NCBI GenBank assembly: GCA_033809435.1
Contig: JAPXLS010000015.1
Coordinates: forward strand, 1-21,599
DNA length: 21,599 nt
Source: JAAZIN01 sp033809435
GTDB lineage: Bacteria > Bacillota > Dethiobacteria > DTU022
Reading direction: 5' to 3'
Positions 21,225 through 21,599 of this stretch are shown here, piece after piece. Position 1 is the stretch's first letter. Every line of letters begins with the position of its first letter. Under the pieces are notes generated by a model. That model made no database searches and was not told the DNA's origin. It worked only from the letters and a program-made list of their open reading frames with translations. A program made the translations under genes and the position numbers.

Positions 21225-21599
21225 GCGACCTGCAGAAGGGATCTGGCGGACATTTGAACCCCTTGCTGAAAGAGGGCCTTGCACTGGCGCAGGAGCTGTT
21301 CCTGCTTGAAGAGGAGATACAGCAGAGTCTTCTTTCAATGGACTTTCAGAGATTGGCTTCTGCGGTGGAATCAGGGGCCGGAAGCCTGCGCAGGGGAGAG
21401 CGCTTTATAATGCAAAAGCAGAAAGTGGCGGGGAAAGGATCGCTCCGCGAGTTTATCGAGCTGCAGCCGGAAAGTACAGAACGCTCCGCCCAGTTGGAAA
21501 ACTGCGATCTGCTTGCAGGGAGCTTAACGGCCGTCAAGGCCGGGGAAGAGGTTAACCGCTGTCTTGTTGAGGCGGGATCCCAGCTTGCCTCCAGGATGC
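21221..21599 (+). CDS. flgN: FlgN-type flagellar export chaperone, 5' part (runs off window)
   Basis: The frame is open from ATG 21221 to the window end (126 codons, no stop). It overlaps the flgM stop as ATGA and has GGAGGGGG about 10 nt upstream. The predicted protein is almost wholly helical and heptad-rich (LLKEGLALAQELFLLEEEIQQSLLSMDFQRLASAVE), with the FlgN-like LxxLLxxE/xALxxxDxxxLxxxxExK layout. FlgN keeps hook-associated proteins FlgK and FlgL ready for export; flgK and flgL would be expected next. Assignment rests on the flgM-flgN order and helical pattern rather than strong sequence motifs. Confidence 0.75.
   Translation, partial: MSDLQKGSGGHLNPLLKEGLALAQELFLLEEEIQQSLLSMDFQRLASAVESGAGSLRRGERFIMQKQKVAGKGSLREFIELQPESTERSAQLENCDLLAGSLTAVKAGEEVNRCLVEAGSQLASRM

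Overview
The window reads as chromosomal DNA of a moderately GC-rich, flagellated, probably anaerobic member of the Firmicutes (Clostridia in the broad sense, of the Desulfotomaculum/Pelotomaculum/Moorella kind). The reasons are the gene order yqeK - LCP/lytR - rsfS - thiF-like - leuS, a T-box leader, an ECF transporter operon, comEA and comFB, tandem ATP- and PPi-type phosphofructokinases, strong AGGAGG-type ribosome binding sites and frequent TTG/GTG starts. The exact taxon cannot be fixed from sequence alone. No CRISPR array, phage or intact transposase was seen.

Layout. (1) 1-3072, forward: 3' end of yqeK, a LytR-CpsA-Psr protein with degenerate motifs, rsfS, two short REP-like direct repeats, a strong leader stem-loop and a ThiF/MoeB-type adenylyltransferase. 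(2) 3148-6054: a consensus sigma-A promoter, a leucine T-box leader (specifier CTC) and leuS. A complete tRNA-Ala(GGC) gene with encoded CCA lies inside the T-box leader, between the decoding stems and the antiterminator. This is the most striking feature of the window. (3) 6144-7366: an Asp23/Gls24 protein and comEA. (4) 7490-8725, reverse: ahcY. (5) 8971-15246, forward: a nucleoside-catabolism pair (pdp, deoC), rnhA, an ATP-type phosphofructokinase, a PPi-type phosphofructokinase and class II aldolase, closed by a strong terminator. (6) 15262-18377, reverse: a four-gene ECF vitamin transporter (S, A1, A2, T), whose two ATPases carry complementary defects that fall in the same composite ATP site. 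(7) 18722-21599, forward: comFB, a FapA/DUF342 protein, then flgM and the start of flgN behind a sigma-28-type promoter.

How the genes work together. pdp and deoC feed deoxyribose from pyrimidine nucleosides into glyceraldehyde 3-phosphate, while the two phosphofructokinases and aldolase form the upper glycolysis/gluconeogenesis module. The ECF operon imports a small vitamin-like compound that cannot be named. ComFB, FapA, FlgM and FlgN are likely the start of a motility block. Expression of leuS is tied to uncharged tRNA-Leu, and the embedded tRNA-Ala should be made from the same promoter whether or not leuS is read through.
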